A stretch of DNA of 48,053 bases from an uncultured Bacteroidales bacterium (GCA_900315335.1 OMYR01000061.1:1-48053), one strand, 5' to 3'; shown: positions 32,992 to 41,723, counted from the first letter of the stretch. Translations and numbers: made by a program. The notes: generated from the sequence alone by a model not told the origin.

Positions 32992-34000
32992 ACCTTAATT
33001 CCGCAACACTATAGTTTAATATTATTTATAAAATCCTGAGCAACAAAAAGTTGCCCAGGATTTTGTCATGTCAGAAATTTCACTTATCTTAGTGTTGCAT
33101 TAGAAAACAGGCAAAATTCTGAATGACGTGGCAAAGGTACAAATAAAATCCGAGAAATTCACCCCTTTTGGAGGAATATTTCCAATAATGGAGCAGTTTA
33201 ACATTATTTTAGGCGAAACCATCGACTCCACGCTCGGTCTTCGCTGCAGCTCATTCGGCTATCAATACAGCGAGATTATCCGCTCTCTGATGTGCGTCTA
33301 TTTCTGTGGCGGCTCATGCGTGGAGGACATAAGCTCACATCTCATGGAGCATGTCTCACTCCACCCCCATCTCCGCACGTGCAGCGCGGACACCATCCTC
33401 AGGGCAATAAAGGAACTGACAAATGAAAACATTTCATATACATCAGATTTCGGCAAGTCCTATGACTTCAATACATCCGACACGCTCAACACATTACTTC
33501 TGAACTGTCTGTTGGCCTCAGGGCAGCTGAAAGAGGGTGAATGTTATGACGTTGACTTCGACCACCAGCTCATTGAGACGGGAAAGTATGACGCTAAGCC
33601 CACTTACAAGAAGTTTACAGGCTACAGACCTGGCGTTGCCGTTATCGGCGACATGATTGTCGGCATAGAGAACAGCGACGGCAACACCAACGTCCGCTTC
33701 CACCAGGAGGACACCCTGAGGAGATTCTTTGAGAGACTTGAGTACAAGGGGCTTACCGTCAACCGTTTCAGGGCAGACTGCGGCTCATGCATGCCTATGC
33801 CGGGGTGTTCAAGACATTCTCCGGATGATTACGGCCATTTGACGGACTGTAACAGCGTATTGCCTCAAGCCGCTTTGTGGGGTAAGGGGAAGTTATGCTC
33901 TATTTGGATGATTTTTGTGCGTCGTGCACACTTGATTGGCAAATACGTAGGCTGAAAACATGAAATCTTAACTTCATGATAACTTTTGCGGATTTTAGGT
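32992..34000 (+). mobile_element. Decayed IS1380-family insertion sequence
   Basis: About 1.0 kb with imperfect inverted ends: ACCTTAATTCCGCAACA at 32992 and, on the opposite strand at 34000, ACCTAAAATCCGCAAAA. A subterminal hairpin (33031-33044 with 33050-33064) is followed by TTTT-rich sequence. The element carries a truncated transposase and is visibly richer in G+C than its neighbours. No target duplication is apparent. It lies 27 bp before the GIY-YIG start and 3 bp after the DUF262 stop. Confidence 0.75.
33128..33955 (+). pseudogene. Truncated IS1380-family transposase
   Basis: Starting at GTG, the first about 220 residues are IS1380-like: VQIKSEKFTPFGGIFPIMEQ, the helical DNA-binding region with SSFGYQYSEIIRSLMCVYF, YDVDFDHQLIETGKYDA with the first catalytic Asp, and VNRFRADCGSC with the next. 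After about 33790 the reading frame no longer looks like transposase. Family members have about 430 residues, so roughly half the gene including the last catalytic acid is missing. It cannot be active. Confidence 0.85.
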
Positions 34001-34003
34001 GTA

Positions 34004-36166
34004 TTATAAATTTTGTTGATTTAGATAATTTATTATTTCTGTTATTTTCTTATCCATCAATATAAAAGCATCCCTTTCATCGTTTGGTGTTTCCATAAAC
34101 ATTTTAAAGCGACCATCTTTTTCTATCCATGTAAAGCCCTCTAAGTTCTGAATGCAAGCAAGATGCTTCTTTGCTTCACCAGACTTTGTATCTCTCATGA
34201 AAACGTCAATACCCATTTGCTTATGCTTTTCTCCACCATTCCAATATGCATCAATGGCAATATGTTTTTCACCTTTATCAATTTGATCTAAGAAAGCACA
34301 GGTATTATCTCCAGGCCAGAAATTAAGTTTCGACCATCCTTCAAAATTTAATGTCTGCCTTCTTGTCAAATAGTACTTATAGGCATGGATGTTGGCATGG
34401 CTACTTCTCGCGTTTGTGGCACTGATTAGATATATATGCCCATACCACCATTGTATATTCTTTTGGGCGCAATATCCAAGCAGTTCTGGAATGTGTACAA
34501 ACTCGCTATAATCTTTCTCTATTGGAAATTCTTGGATGAGTTTATCTAAGGCTGATTCATCAGAGTGGTTGTCGAAGAAATCTTTCATCTTGCCATAGTT
34601 TTCCTTATCAAGGAAGAGAACGTGCCAATCTTCTGGCTCATAAGCAAAACTCGTATTAGTATTTCCACGGAAAATGCGAGGATAATCGTGCAATCCAAAA
34701 GCGAGTAAAGCCCTGCGCACCTTATCCATCTCATTTTTCTTTAGCTTATAATCTGCAAAATAATAATCAAACTTTTCCAGATAAGATTTGAATGTATCAA
34801 TACTGAAACTTGCAAATTTGTCATCGGTCATTGACCACTGAAGAAGCGGAGATATATTTCCACTCCATACTTTTCTTGACTCTGCTTGCGCAAATGTTTT
34901 TTCAATTTCTTGTTGGACAGATGGATTACCTTCAAAAGCCTTGTATATGGTGATTTTATCTATTTCATGTGCGTCAAAAATAGTGTCACTGAGTTCTCTA
35001 TGATTAAGGATAAAGTCATAAATACTATCAGTAGACAGAGAATATACAGATAAGAAATTCAGCAGGTCAACATGATTTAGCTTGTATTTTCTTCTGGTAA
35101 TAACATTTCTGAATATATGTTCTACACGTTCTGTATCTCCTGCACGATGTACAGGTTTTAGCCCTTCGGCAATAAGAGCTTTGAGAACTCCGTTAGGACG
35201 ATATGAAATGTCATCCGACAGTAATTCCGTCCATTCATTTTCTGCAAAATCAATCATAACATCCATATACTTTTTTATTGTGGGTAGGGAAAGCAATGGA
35301 GTGCGATGTGGGATGTCTCCACGACATTCATTGCAGCTCAACATCTCATAAACAATGCGGAGAAATGAGTTTATAGCAAAATCAACCGATGCAATGCCAA
35401 GTGTACCCTTCTTAGAGTAAAACATTTCTTCCCAGTCATCCCATAGTTTGGCATAATCGGAATCATCATCAAGCTGAGTAGTTCTTTTTTGCCATTGGTC
35501 AAATAAGAAAGGCTTTATTTGCTCAGCATTTGTGAGCTTTTGTCCACGACTGTTCATCGTGATATAAAGTTCTTCGCCTTGTGATGTCTCCTGAACATTG
35601 AAATACCAGAAGCAAATATTATCAAGCACCTTATTGAATGTTATATTTTGTAGATCATCCAACTGTTCCCCGATATTTTTTATGGCATTAATCATTGAAC
35701 TGATTGTCATGTCCTTTTTATATTCATCTAAGAACCATACTTGGTTAGTGATACTTTTCCCGTCTATAACCTTCGACTTGAAGAGCATACGCATGAAAGA
35801 TTCCGTCTGTGGTCTTACATTGTAGGAGAAATACGTGGTTGGATTGGAGATGCCTATCAATTCATCAAAGTTCATGCTTTCACGCACTGACAGGACATAA
35901 AGCAACAATACTATTGTCGTAAAACGTTGCTGTCCGTCGATGATATAGTTGTCCTTATTGCAATCATTCCCATTGTTCGTGTAAGAATATAGAAAGCCAA
36001 CGTTGCATTTCTTGTCGTCCTTCAAATTATGATTCAACGAAACGAGAAAAGGCCTTAACACGTTATTACAATGTGTTCCGTTACCCCAAACGTAGTCTCG
36101 CTGGATTTCAGGAACGAAAAGTGTGAACTGAGAAAGCAGTTCCCTTATATTGTATTGTTCTATCAT
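34004..36166 (-). CDS. DUF262 (GmrS/ParB-like) protein, second of a pair
   Basis: The protein has 720 residues. The DUF262 nucleotidase signatures are present: PEIQRDYVWG (residues 19-28) and DGQQRFTTIVLL (77-88), then EELYITMNSRGQKLTNAEQIKP. In known type IV systems such as GmrSD, DUF262 hydrolyses NTP and gates DNA cleavage by a DUF1524 HNH nuclease. No DUF1524 motif is evident here; the C-terminal 300 residues (YCAQKNIQWWYGHIYLISATN and beyond) are unrecognised. Its ATG overlaps the upstream DUF262-HNH gene by 4 bp. The stop is 3 bp from the IS1380 end, so the last residues could have been altered by the insertion. Confidence 0.85.
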   Translation of the reverse strand: MIEQYNIRELLSQFTLFVPEIQRDYVWGNGTHCNNVLRPFLVSLNHNLKDDKKCNVGFLYSYTNNGNDCNKDNYIIDGQQRFTTIVLLLYVLSVRESMNFDELIGISNPTTYFSYNVRPQTESFMRMLFKSKVIDGKSITNQVWFLDEYKKDMTISSMINAIKNIGEQLDDLQNITFNKVLDNICFWYFNVQETSQGEELYITMNSRGQKLTNAEQIKPFLFDQWQKRTTQLDDDSDYAKLWDDWEEMFYSKKGTLGIASVDFAINSFLRIVYEMLSCNECRGDIPHRTPLLSLPTIKKYMDVMIDFAENEWTELLSDDISYRPNGVLKALIAEGLKPVHRAGDTERVEHIFRNVITRRKYKLNHVDLLNFLSVYSLSTDSIYDFILNHRELSDTIFDAHEIDKITIYKAFEGNPSVQQEIEKTFAQAESRKVWSGNISPLLQWSMTDDKFASFSIDTFKSYLEKFDYYFADYKLKKNEMDKVRRALLAFGLHDYPRIFRGNTNTSFAYEPEDWHVLFLDKENYGKMKDFFDNHSDESALDKLIQEFPIEKDYSEFVHIPELLGYCAQKNIQWWYGHIYLISATNARSSHANIHAYKYYLTRRQTLNFEGWSKLNFWPGDNTCAFLDQIDKGEKHIAIDAYWNGGEKHKQMGIDVFMRDTKSGEAKKHLACIQNLEGFTWIEKDGRFKMFMETPNDERDAFILMDKKITEIINYLNQQNL

Positions 36167-38148
36167 AGTTCGATGTTTAAGAAACGGTTAATATTATTAG
36201 CAATGTTTGTAGCATTCTCTCCGATATTAAGACGTGTCCACCGCCACAATTTATCTTTATCATTGAGCTTACGCTCAAATACAATCATTGTATAGGGGCG
36301 AATGTACCATTTGTTATTCATGTACTCCATGAAAATACGTTGTATCTTTTCTTGGAATGGCGCATTGCCATAACTCTTGTTTACATGCTCTATGAGCAAC
36401 GCCATGTTGCCTATAGAATGTTGTCCATATTCGTTCATCTTTATGTTGAGACGTTGTATTATTGCATCATCAAGCGTGTCATTGGGATACTGATTTAATA
36501 TATCAAGAAGTGCATTACGCATTTTTTGTTCATCAGTTTCTTTTTGAGGTTCGCTATTTACGTCATTGACGTTGTAATTGCGTGATATTTCGCTAATCCA
36601 AACAGACTTGTCACGTTCCTCTTTGCCTTCTTTCTCATTAGGTGCACATGAGCGGATATGTTCAAAGTTTTCGTTATGCTTCGTAAAGTAGGCCGCAGGT
36701 AAGCGCATTTTTCCTGCTTTCAAGTCATACACATGCAAAATTTCCGTAGGGTTGATTTCTTCCCAAAGGTCTTTGTAAATACCAATGCATATCATTACAT
36801 CCATAAGCACAAGCACATCGGTAATTCCTTGCGAATCCTTGCCGTACCATTGGGTGTTGACTTCACGAATGGATTTTACAAGATCGTCTTTATTTTCTCT
36901 TTTACAGAGCAAATTCTTAATTGTCATTATCACTTTTTGAAGATAATCATTCTTTGTGTAAGAGGTTTTCCAAAGTTGCCAAATATAGTTTATATCAATA
37001 ACTTTATCGCCTTTGCTCTCTGGTAGAATATTCTTCATATCATTCTCTTCTATCGTCTCATGTTTAAATCTGAACATAAGATAGCCTGTAAGGTGATATA
37101 ACAAAGGATCGTTAAACCACATTTGTAGTGTATGATGTAGCTGTGTTATTGTCTCATATAATTCCCAGTGATTGTCCCCTTCTTTATTATTGAAGTCTCT
37201 TCCGTTTTCAAAGAATTCTATGCCAAACTTTTCCCCTTTTCGTTTATGAATAGCATAATACAGCTTATACAAAAGTCCGATAGGATAAGTGTTATGGTCG
37301 AATGAAGAAGTCTTTAACAGGCTGTCGGAAAGGAATTGCTCAAAATACGTTTTCTGTTCTTTACCGCTCCACCACAAGTTCATTGTGTCAAGTTCCAAGG
37401 CAATTCGCATACGAAATTCCTTCACTTTAGACGAATCACTATTTTGATATTTCTCCTTTGCCGATCGAGTGATAAGTTCGGCTCTCACCAAATCTGCACC
37501 GTCCAAATCTACTTTACCACCATTCAAACCTGAAAATATTTCTTCCTCACTGACCGAATTGTCTGTTATGTTATTGACAATTAGTTTCAGTCGGTTGGTG
37601 ATGGTTTCTAATTTTATGTTGTTCTCTGGTATCTTAAACCATTCTTTTATTCCAGCAGCAACATCAAGGATGTACCATTGATCCTTGCGAATGGCAGAAT
37701 TTGGATTTATGTCATCGTTCCATATGTTACCCGTAAATACTTCATCAATAAGGAATTCTCCAGTTTCCTTACGCACATTGTACTTTATGCAGTCTGGGAC
37801 TGAGAAGAAAGAGAGTTCAGACTTTGCACTTGAATCTTCCTTTTTGAGATATGACAAGATAATATATAAAGTCGTCAAACGTTGTTGACCATCTACAACA
37901 TTCCACCCTGAGTCGTCTTTTAACGGTACAATTGTAATATTTTGGAGACAATAAAACGACTGGCTATTCTCAGTGTTTCCTTGTTCAAAATGTTTGAGGT
38001 CATCAAGCAATTTGATGACATTTTCCCTATTCCACTTATACCCTCTTTGGTATGAAGGTATCGTATAATGCTTATTGTACCCTATAGCGTAAACGAATAC
38101 ATCCTTCACGGTTCTGATAAGATCTTCATTTGAAACAGACTCGTTCAT
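36163..38148 (-). CDS. DUF262-DUF1524 (GmrSD-like) putative NTP-dependent HNH endonuclease
   Basis: The protein has 661 residues. DUF262 motifs are PSYQRGYKWNREN (31-43) and DGQQRLTTLYIIL (86-98). A later GLNGGKVDLDGADLVRAELI matches the conserved end of that domain. In the C-terminal third, NFEHIRSCAPNEKE (about residue 493) looks like the HNH/DUF1524 histidine segment, and IGNMALLIEHVNKSYGNAPF (about 579-598) is the DUF1524 Gly-Asn-Leu-Leu/Asn motif. Known relatives restrict modified phage DNA. It overlaps the second DUF262 gene by 4 bp and follows the exonuclease by 22 bp. Confidence 0.85.
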   Translation of the reverse strand: MNESVSNEDLIRTVKDVFVYAIGYNKHYTIPSYQRGYKWNRENVIKLLDDLKHFEQGNTENSQSFYCLQNITIVPLKDDSGWNVVDGQQRLTTLYIILSYLKKEDSSAKSELSFFSVPDCIKYNVRKETGEFLIDEVFTGNIWNDDINPNSAIRKDQWYILDVAAGIKEWFKIPENNIKLETITNRLKLIVNNITDNSVSEEEIFSGLNGGKVDLDGADLVRAELITRSAKEKYQNSDSSKVKEFRMRIALELDTMNLWWSGKEQKTYFEQFLSDSLLKTSSFDHNTYPIGLLYKLYYAIHKRKGEKFGIEFFENGRDFNNKEGDNHWELYETITQLHHTLQMWFNDPLLYHLTGYLMFRFKHETIEENDMKNILPESKGDKVIDINYIWQLWKTSYTKNDYLQKVIMTIKNLLCKRENKDDLVKSIREVNTQWYGKDSQGITDVLVLMDVMICIGIYKDLWEEINPTEILHVYDLKAGKMRLPAAYFTKHNENFEHIRSCAPNEKEGKEERDKSVWISEISRNYNVNDVNSEPQKETDEQKMRNALLDILNQYPNDTLDDAIIQRLNIKMNEYGQHSIGNMALLIEHVNKSYGNAPFQEKIQRIFMEYMNNKWYIRPYTMIVFERKLNDKDKLWRWTRLNIGENATNIANNINRFLNIEL

Positions 38149-38170
38149 GTCAACTCTTTAATATATTTAT

Positions 38171-38662
38171 TTATAATATCTCTCTCGCTATCCACGCACA
38201 AGCCTCTGCATCCGACAGCGCATGATGATGATTTTCCAACCGATAGCCACAGGCTGCCGCAACAGTATTAAGCTGATGGTTCTCTAATTCAGGGAAAGCA
38301 CGTCGCGAGACACAAAGCGTATCGTAAAACTCATAGTCAGGATAGTCCATCTGATAGACACGGAAGACTGCTTTAAGGCAGCTTTCATCAAAAGGCTTGT
38401 TATGAGCTACTAATGGTAAGCCTTCTATTAGTGGCTTAACTTGTTTCCATACCTCAGGAAATATCGGTGCGTTGTCGGTGTCCTCACAGCATAATCCATG
38501 CACTTGACTGCACCAAAAATTATAGTATTCTGGTTCTGGCTTGATGAGCGAATAAAATGTATCTACAATCTCGCCATCACGTACTATCACAACACCTACT
38601 GAACAAACTGATGAACGTTCGTTATTGGCTGTCTCAAAATCTATTGCTGCAAAGTCTTTCAT
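38171..38662 (-). CDS. DEDDh 3'-5' exonuclease (DnaQ-like)
   Basis: The protein has 163 residues, a single exonuclease domain. The DEDDh residues can be placed: D8 and E10 in AIDFETAN, an Asp in VAHNKPFDESCL, and His and Asp in HHHALSDAEACAW. Free-standing enzymes of this size trim DNA or RNA 3' ends. Its place between a FtsZ-like gene and the DUF262-HNH gene, all on the same strand with short gaps, suggests that it works on nucleic acid ends produced by the nuclease. Confidence 0.88.
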   Translation of the reverse strand: MKDFAAIDFETANNERSSVCSVGVVIVRDGEIVDTFYSLIKPEPEYYNFWCSQVHGLCCEDTDNAPIFPEVWKQVKPLIEGLPLVAHNKPFDESCLKAVFRVYQMDYPDYEFYDTLCVSRRAFPELENHQLNTVAAACGYRLENHHHALSDAEACAWIAREIL

Positions 38663-38734
38663 AATAACACCGAAATTCAGACAATAATAATTTTAATTCT
38701 TCCATTAAGATATACAAACTACCATTTTGATTCT

Positions 38735-39427
38735 TCAAAGGTCAAATACCTGAACTCTGTCTGCCTCCGTAATTCCTTTAGCGAAGCATCCTCGTATAAA
38801 GAAATATTCATTGGAGTAGTCTTGATATTCTATCGGCAACAGACCGTTTCTGGACGAACTTAATGATAATGAAAGGTCCTGAATCGAATGATTTTCAAGA
38901 AACGATTTCATTACCTCTACAAGCGGTTTGTTCATATCGAGGAGTGTAAATCCTTTTATATTCTGAATGCTTTCATTACATTGTAACACTATGAGGTCAG
39001 ATGCAACAGCCAATTTCCTTTTTGCCTTTGCCGCACGCATATTCGCCAATTTCCCCTCTGATGTCATAGGCAAACTACCAAGTGTACACACGGTCTTTCC
39101 CTTTAGTTTCTCCGCCATAGCAATGAGTGGGGCATATTTGGAGCCAGTCATTCCTCCAAGCGTTGAGCAAATAATCACCTCCTCTACATCTGGCGATATT
39201 CTACTTGTTACCTCGTCAACAGAATTGATATATTTTACTTTAATTTTATCATAAGGATATTTCTCTAAAAGCACTGCTTCGGCAGACATTTTCTTTGCGT
39301 TGGACTTTAGTTGGCTCTCATCAGTGTCGCAGATGATAATTTGTGAATCAGGAAACAAACCGGCATTGATAATGTCAATTGCTATATTATATCCCCTGCT
39401 GCCAACGGTTATAATTGTTCTTTTCAT
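38735..39427 (-). CDS. Short FtsZ/tubulin-like GTPase-domain protein
   Basis: The protein has 230 residues. The order of motifs follows the FtsZ N-terminal domain: VGSRGYNIAIDIINAG (8-23, like the GGGGGNAVNRMIxxG loop), ICDTDESQL (32-40, like NTDAQAL), ICSTLGGMTGSKYAPLIA (86-103, like the tubulin signature GGGTGTG), TVCTLGSLPMTSEGKLANMR, and DLIVLQCNES. The T7 synergy loop NxDxxD is only partly kept (LLDMNKPL), and there is no C-terminal tail. It is much shorter than FtsZ and is not the cell-division protein. Whether it polymerises or hydrolyses GTP is unknown. It begins 24 bp after the WYL relic, in operon with the exonuclease. Confidence 0.7.
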   Translation of the reverse strand: MKRTIITVGSRGYNIAIDIINAGLFPDSQIIICDTDESQLKSNAKKMSAEAVLLEKYPYDKIKVKYINSVDEVTSRISPDVEEVIICSTLGGMTGSKYAPLIAMAEKLKGKTVCTLGSLPMTSEGKLANMRAAKAKRKLAVASDLIVLQCNESIQNIKGFTLLDMNKPLVEVMKSFLENHSIQDLSLSLSSSRNGLLPIEYQDYSNEYFFIRGCFAKGITEADRVQVFDL

Positions 39428-39451
39428 ATTTTATAGAGTTTAGTATAATGT

Positions 39452-39541
39452 TTACTCTTGATATTTCTTCCACATCCTTTCTATCTTCCCTGCCATTTCC
39501 TTACGCAGCCACAGCGGCTCCAATACCTCCACGTCTCTTTG
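39452..39541 (-). pseudogene. C-terminal relic of a WYL-domain regulator
   Basis: The minus strand encodes a fragment of about 30 residues, RDVEVLEPLWLRKEMAGKI and so on to WKKYQE followed by TAA at 39452-39454. This matches the end of WYL-domain transcription regulators (vEVLEPxxLRxEI). An in-frame TAA stands immediately upstream, where the sequence switches to the end of the YwqK gene at 39557. The rest of the regulator gene is gone, marking a deletion junction at about 39545-39556. Confidence 0.65.
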
Positions 39542-39556
39542 AGAACTATCTACTTA

Positions 39557-40579
39557 TTATTTTTCAAAGTCGGTTCTAAACATGGATTCAATAACGCCTT
39601 GGGCGTCTTTATCTGCTATGATTTTATAACCGAAATCTATCTTGGTTTTTACACTTCCGTCCTCATTGAAACCTTCAATAACAGATGTATTCAAATACAA
39701 TTCGCTTTTCTCGTTAATACGTACAAAATCATTAACAGACAATAATTTTACTATTCCTCCTATGCTGTTAAAGACATTGTATCTGTCGCCATTGGAAAGC
39801 ACTATCTGACTTTGTTTTCCCGCTTGACGAACCAATAAAATATCTTTTTGCGGAATCTCTTTCACACCTTGTTGTAAGTTAAAACGAATGGCATCGCCCA
39901 AAAACTTATCATCCTTATAAAACAACTTCTGAACACATGTTCCTTGCATATCATAAACTTCCCAAGTGCCTTGTTTGTTACCTTTTTCATAGCGACCCTT
40001 GATTTTCAATGTGCCGTCGGGATAATATTCCATATAATCGCCGTCCAAAACATTATTATTATAAAAAGTTTTGTAATATCCCTCCTCGTAAAGTGAGCAG
40101 AAATATTCGCCTTGTTTAACACCACGCTTGTAGGTTGTGGCTTCGATAACGTCTTTACCACTCGTCTCCCATTTTTTCTCAATGCCGTCTTTTACATTGT
40201 TGATATAATTTTCTTCGCTAATCTTCTTGCCTTTTTCGGTGTAATATTCCCAAAGTCCTTCTTTCTTTTTATCAACGTAATTGCCCTTTGCCTTTACACT
40301 GCCATTGGGATAAATAAATTGAGAATAAACCTTACGACCTTTATCGGTGTAATAGTTTTTCAGTTCAATCTTACCATTTCTGTCATAATAATAAAAAGTA
40401 TCCATAGGATAGTCGTCCTTGAACTGTCCTTTATAAACGATGCGATTATTCTTATCTTTCTTTATCCATTCGCCTTGTTTCTTACCGTTTTTATCCGTTT
40501 GGTTTTGTGCATTCACTGTTACTATCGAAGTGCATAATGCAACTCCCCAAACCAAACCTGTTTTCAAAATATTATTCAT
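39557..40579 (-). CDS. YwqK/MORN-repeat secreted protein
   Basis: The protein has 340 residues with a signal peptide ending TVNAQ near residue 25. It contains at least seven YwqK/MORN-like strand pairs (NGKKQGEWIKKDKNNRIVYK, KKKEGLWEYYTEKGKKI, DGDYMEYYPDGTLKIKGRY, KGNKQGTWEVYDMQGTC). The last 110 residues have a different, non-repetitive composition. The name toxin-antitoxin YwqK antitoxin is often given to such repeats, but nothing here supports a toxin-antitoxin role. Its 3' end now abuts the truncated WYL fragment, so its transcript may read into the island operon. Confidence 0.75.
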   Translation of the reverse strand: MNNILKTGLVWGVALCTSIVTVNAQNQTDKNGKKQGEWIKKDKNNRIVYKGQFKDDYPMDTFYYYDRNGKIELKNYYTDKGRKVYSQFIYPNGSVKAKGNYVDKKKEGLWEYYTEKGKKISEENYINNVKDGIEKKWETSGKDVIEATTYKRGVKQGEYFCSLYEEGYYKTFYNNNVLDGDYMEYYPDGTLKIKGRYEKGNKQGTWEVYDMQGTCVQKLFYKDDKFLGDAIRFNLQQGVKEIPQKDILLVRQAGKQSQIVLSNGDRYNVFNSIGGIVKLLSVNDFVRINEKSELYLNTSVIEGFNEDGSVKTKIDFGYKIIADKDAQGVIESMFRTDFEK

Positions 40580-40588
40580 ATATATAAA

Positions 40589-41155
40589 TTATTTATTGTT
40601 ATCTTTCAAAAAATTCGCAAAGTCAATCAGACTATCAAAACTATAATCTATCAAATCCCTATCAATTTCCTCTTCCGTCTTGTTATCAATAAAAACGGTA
40701 GTCATACCACAACGTTTTCCAAAAAGCATATCTCCCATTGCATCTCCCACCATTATGCTATTGGAAAATACTATCTCGGGATAATCTTTTGCAGCCTTGA
40801 AAGCCATTCCTACATTGGGCTTACGGTCCGGTGAAGACACGGTTTCCAAATCAGGACAATGATAAATCTTATCTATTCTTCCACCCTCAGAGTGTATTTC
40901 CTGTAACATCTTTTCACTCAAAATAGAAAAATCCTCCTCACTCATCAACCCCTTTCCGATACCTTGCTGATTGGTTACAACAAAGATACGTGCAAACAAT
41001 GAATTGAAAATCCTCAATGCTTCTTTAACGCCACTGATAAACTCAAATTCTTCGTAAGAAAGTATATATCCGCCAATCTTACGAACATTGATAACTCCGT
41101 CTCTATCCAAGAACAAAGATGTTTGAGCATTAATCGTTATATTATCGGTTTTCAT
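40589..41155 (-). CDS. gmhB: D-glycero-D-manno-heptose-1,7-bisphosphate phosphatase-like HAD hydrolase
   Basis: From the ATG at 41155 (MKTDNI) the protein has 188 residues. HAD motif I is SLFLDRDGVIN, the HisB/GmhB type; motif II is IFVVTNQQGIGKG; the C-terminal region has MVGDAMGDMLFGKRCGM (motif IV). The zinc-ligand region has CPDLETVSSPDRKPNVGM, with fewer cysteines and histidines than classical GmhB. It would remove the 1-phosphate in ADP-heptose synthesis. The start overlaps the end of gmhA by 14 bp, supporting a heptose role. Confidence 0.82.
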   Translation of the reverse strand: MKTDNITINAQTSLFLDRDGVINVRKIGGYILSYEEFEFISGVKEALRIFNSLFARIFVVTNQQGIGKGLMSEEDFSILSEKMLQEIHSEGGRIDKIYHCPDLETVSSPDRKPNVGMAFKAAKDYPEIVFSNSIMVGDAMGDMLFGKRCGMTTVFIDNKTEEEIDRDLIDYSFDSLIDFANFLKDNNK

Positions 41156-41723
41156 TGCCAAACAATGCTTGTTCAACTTTTTCACAAATGATATGACCAA
41201 TCATAATATGTGATTCCTGTATTCGTGGCGTGTCACAAGAAGGCACATTAAGTAAAATATCAGCCAAGTCTTTCATTTTACCACCGCTTTTACCTGTCAG
41301 AGCAATGTTTATCATACCCAATTCTTTTGCTTTTAGCATCGCCTTGCAAATATTATCGCTATTGCCCGAAGTGGATATACCCACCAAAACATCGCCTGCC
41401 TTACCAGTCGCCTCAACCATACGCTCAAAAATCTTATCGTATGAATAATCGTTTGCAACTGCTGTTAAGTAAGATGTATTGACATGCAAGGCTTCGGCAG
41501 ATAGTGGAGGTCTGTCGAAATAAAAACGTCCCGACAATTCGGCTGCTAAATGCTGAGCATCGGCTGCCGATCCCCCATTGCCACAAAATAATACTTTGCC
41601 TTTCTTGTTATAAGCCTCAACTATCACTTCAATACTTTTGTTTATCCTTTGAATAAAATCCTCGCTTTTAAGTATATCTTGTTTGACAAGTATGGACTGC
41701 TCAATAATTTTCTGTATTGTCAT
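41142..41723 (-). CDS. gmhA: Sedoheptulose-7-phosphate isomerase (phosphoheptose isomerase)
   Basis: From MTIQKIIEQ (ATG at 41723) the protein has 193 residues. The SIS domain is clear: GKVLFCGNGGSAADAQHLAAELSGRF, VGISTSGNSDNICKA, and the conserved end QESHIMIGHIICEKVEQALF. It converts sedoheptulose 7-phosphate to D-glycero-D-manno-heptose 7-phosphate, the first step to ADP-heptose used in lipopolysaccharide or surface glycans. It overlaps gmhB. The bifunctional kinase HldE needed between them is not in the window. Confidence 0.9.
   Translation of the reverse strand: MTIQKIIEQSILVKQDILKSEDFIQRINKSIEVIVEAYNKKGKVLFCGNGGSAADAQHLAAELSGRFYFDRPPLSAEALHVNTSYLTAVANDYSYDKIFERMVEATGKAGDVLVGISTSGNSDNICKAMLKAKELGMINIALTGKSGGKMKDLADILLNVPSCDTPRIQESHIMIGHIICEKVEQALFGNENR

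Noticed and set aside
33128-33955. Functional IS1380 transposase
   Set aside because: Only about half the usual length is transposase-like, and the last catalytic region is missing.
38735-39427. Cell-division gene ftsZ
   Set aside because: Far too short, altered signature loop, no C-terminal tail and no division-cluster neighbours.
39557-40579. Toxin-antitoxin antitoxin (YwqK label)
   Set aside because: The MORN/YwqK repeats with a signal peptide indicate an envelope protein, and no toxin gene is adjacent.
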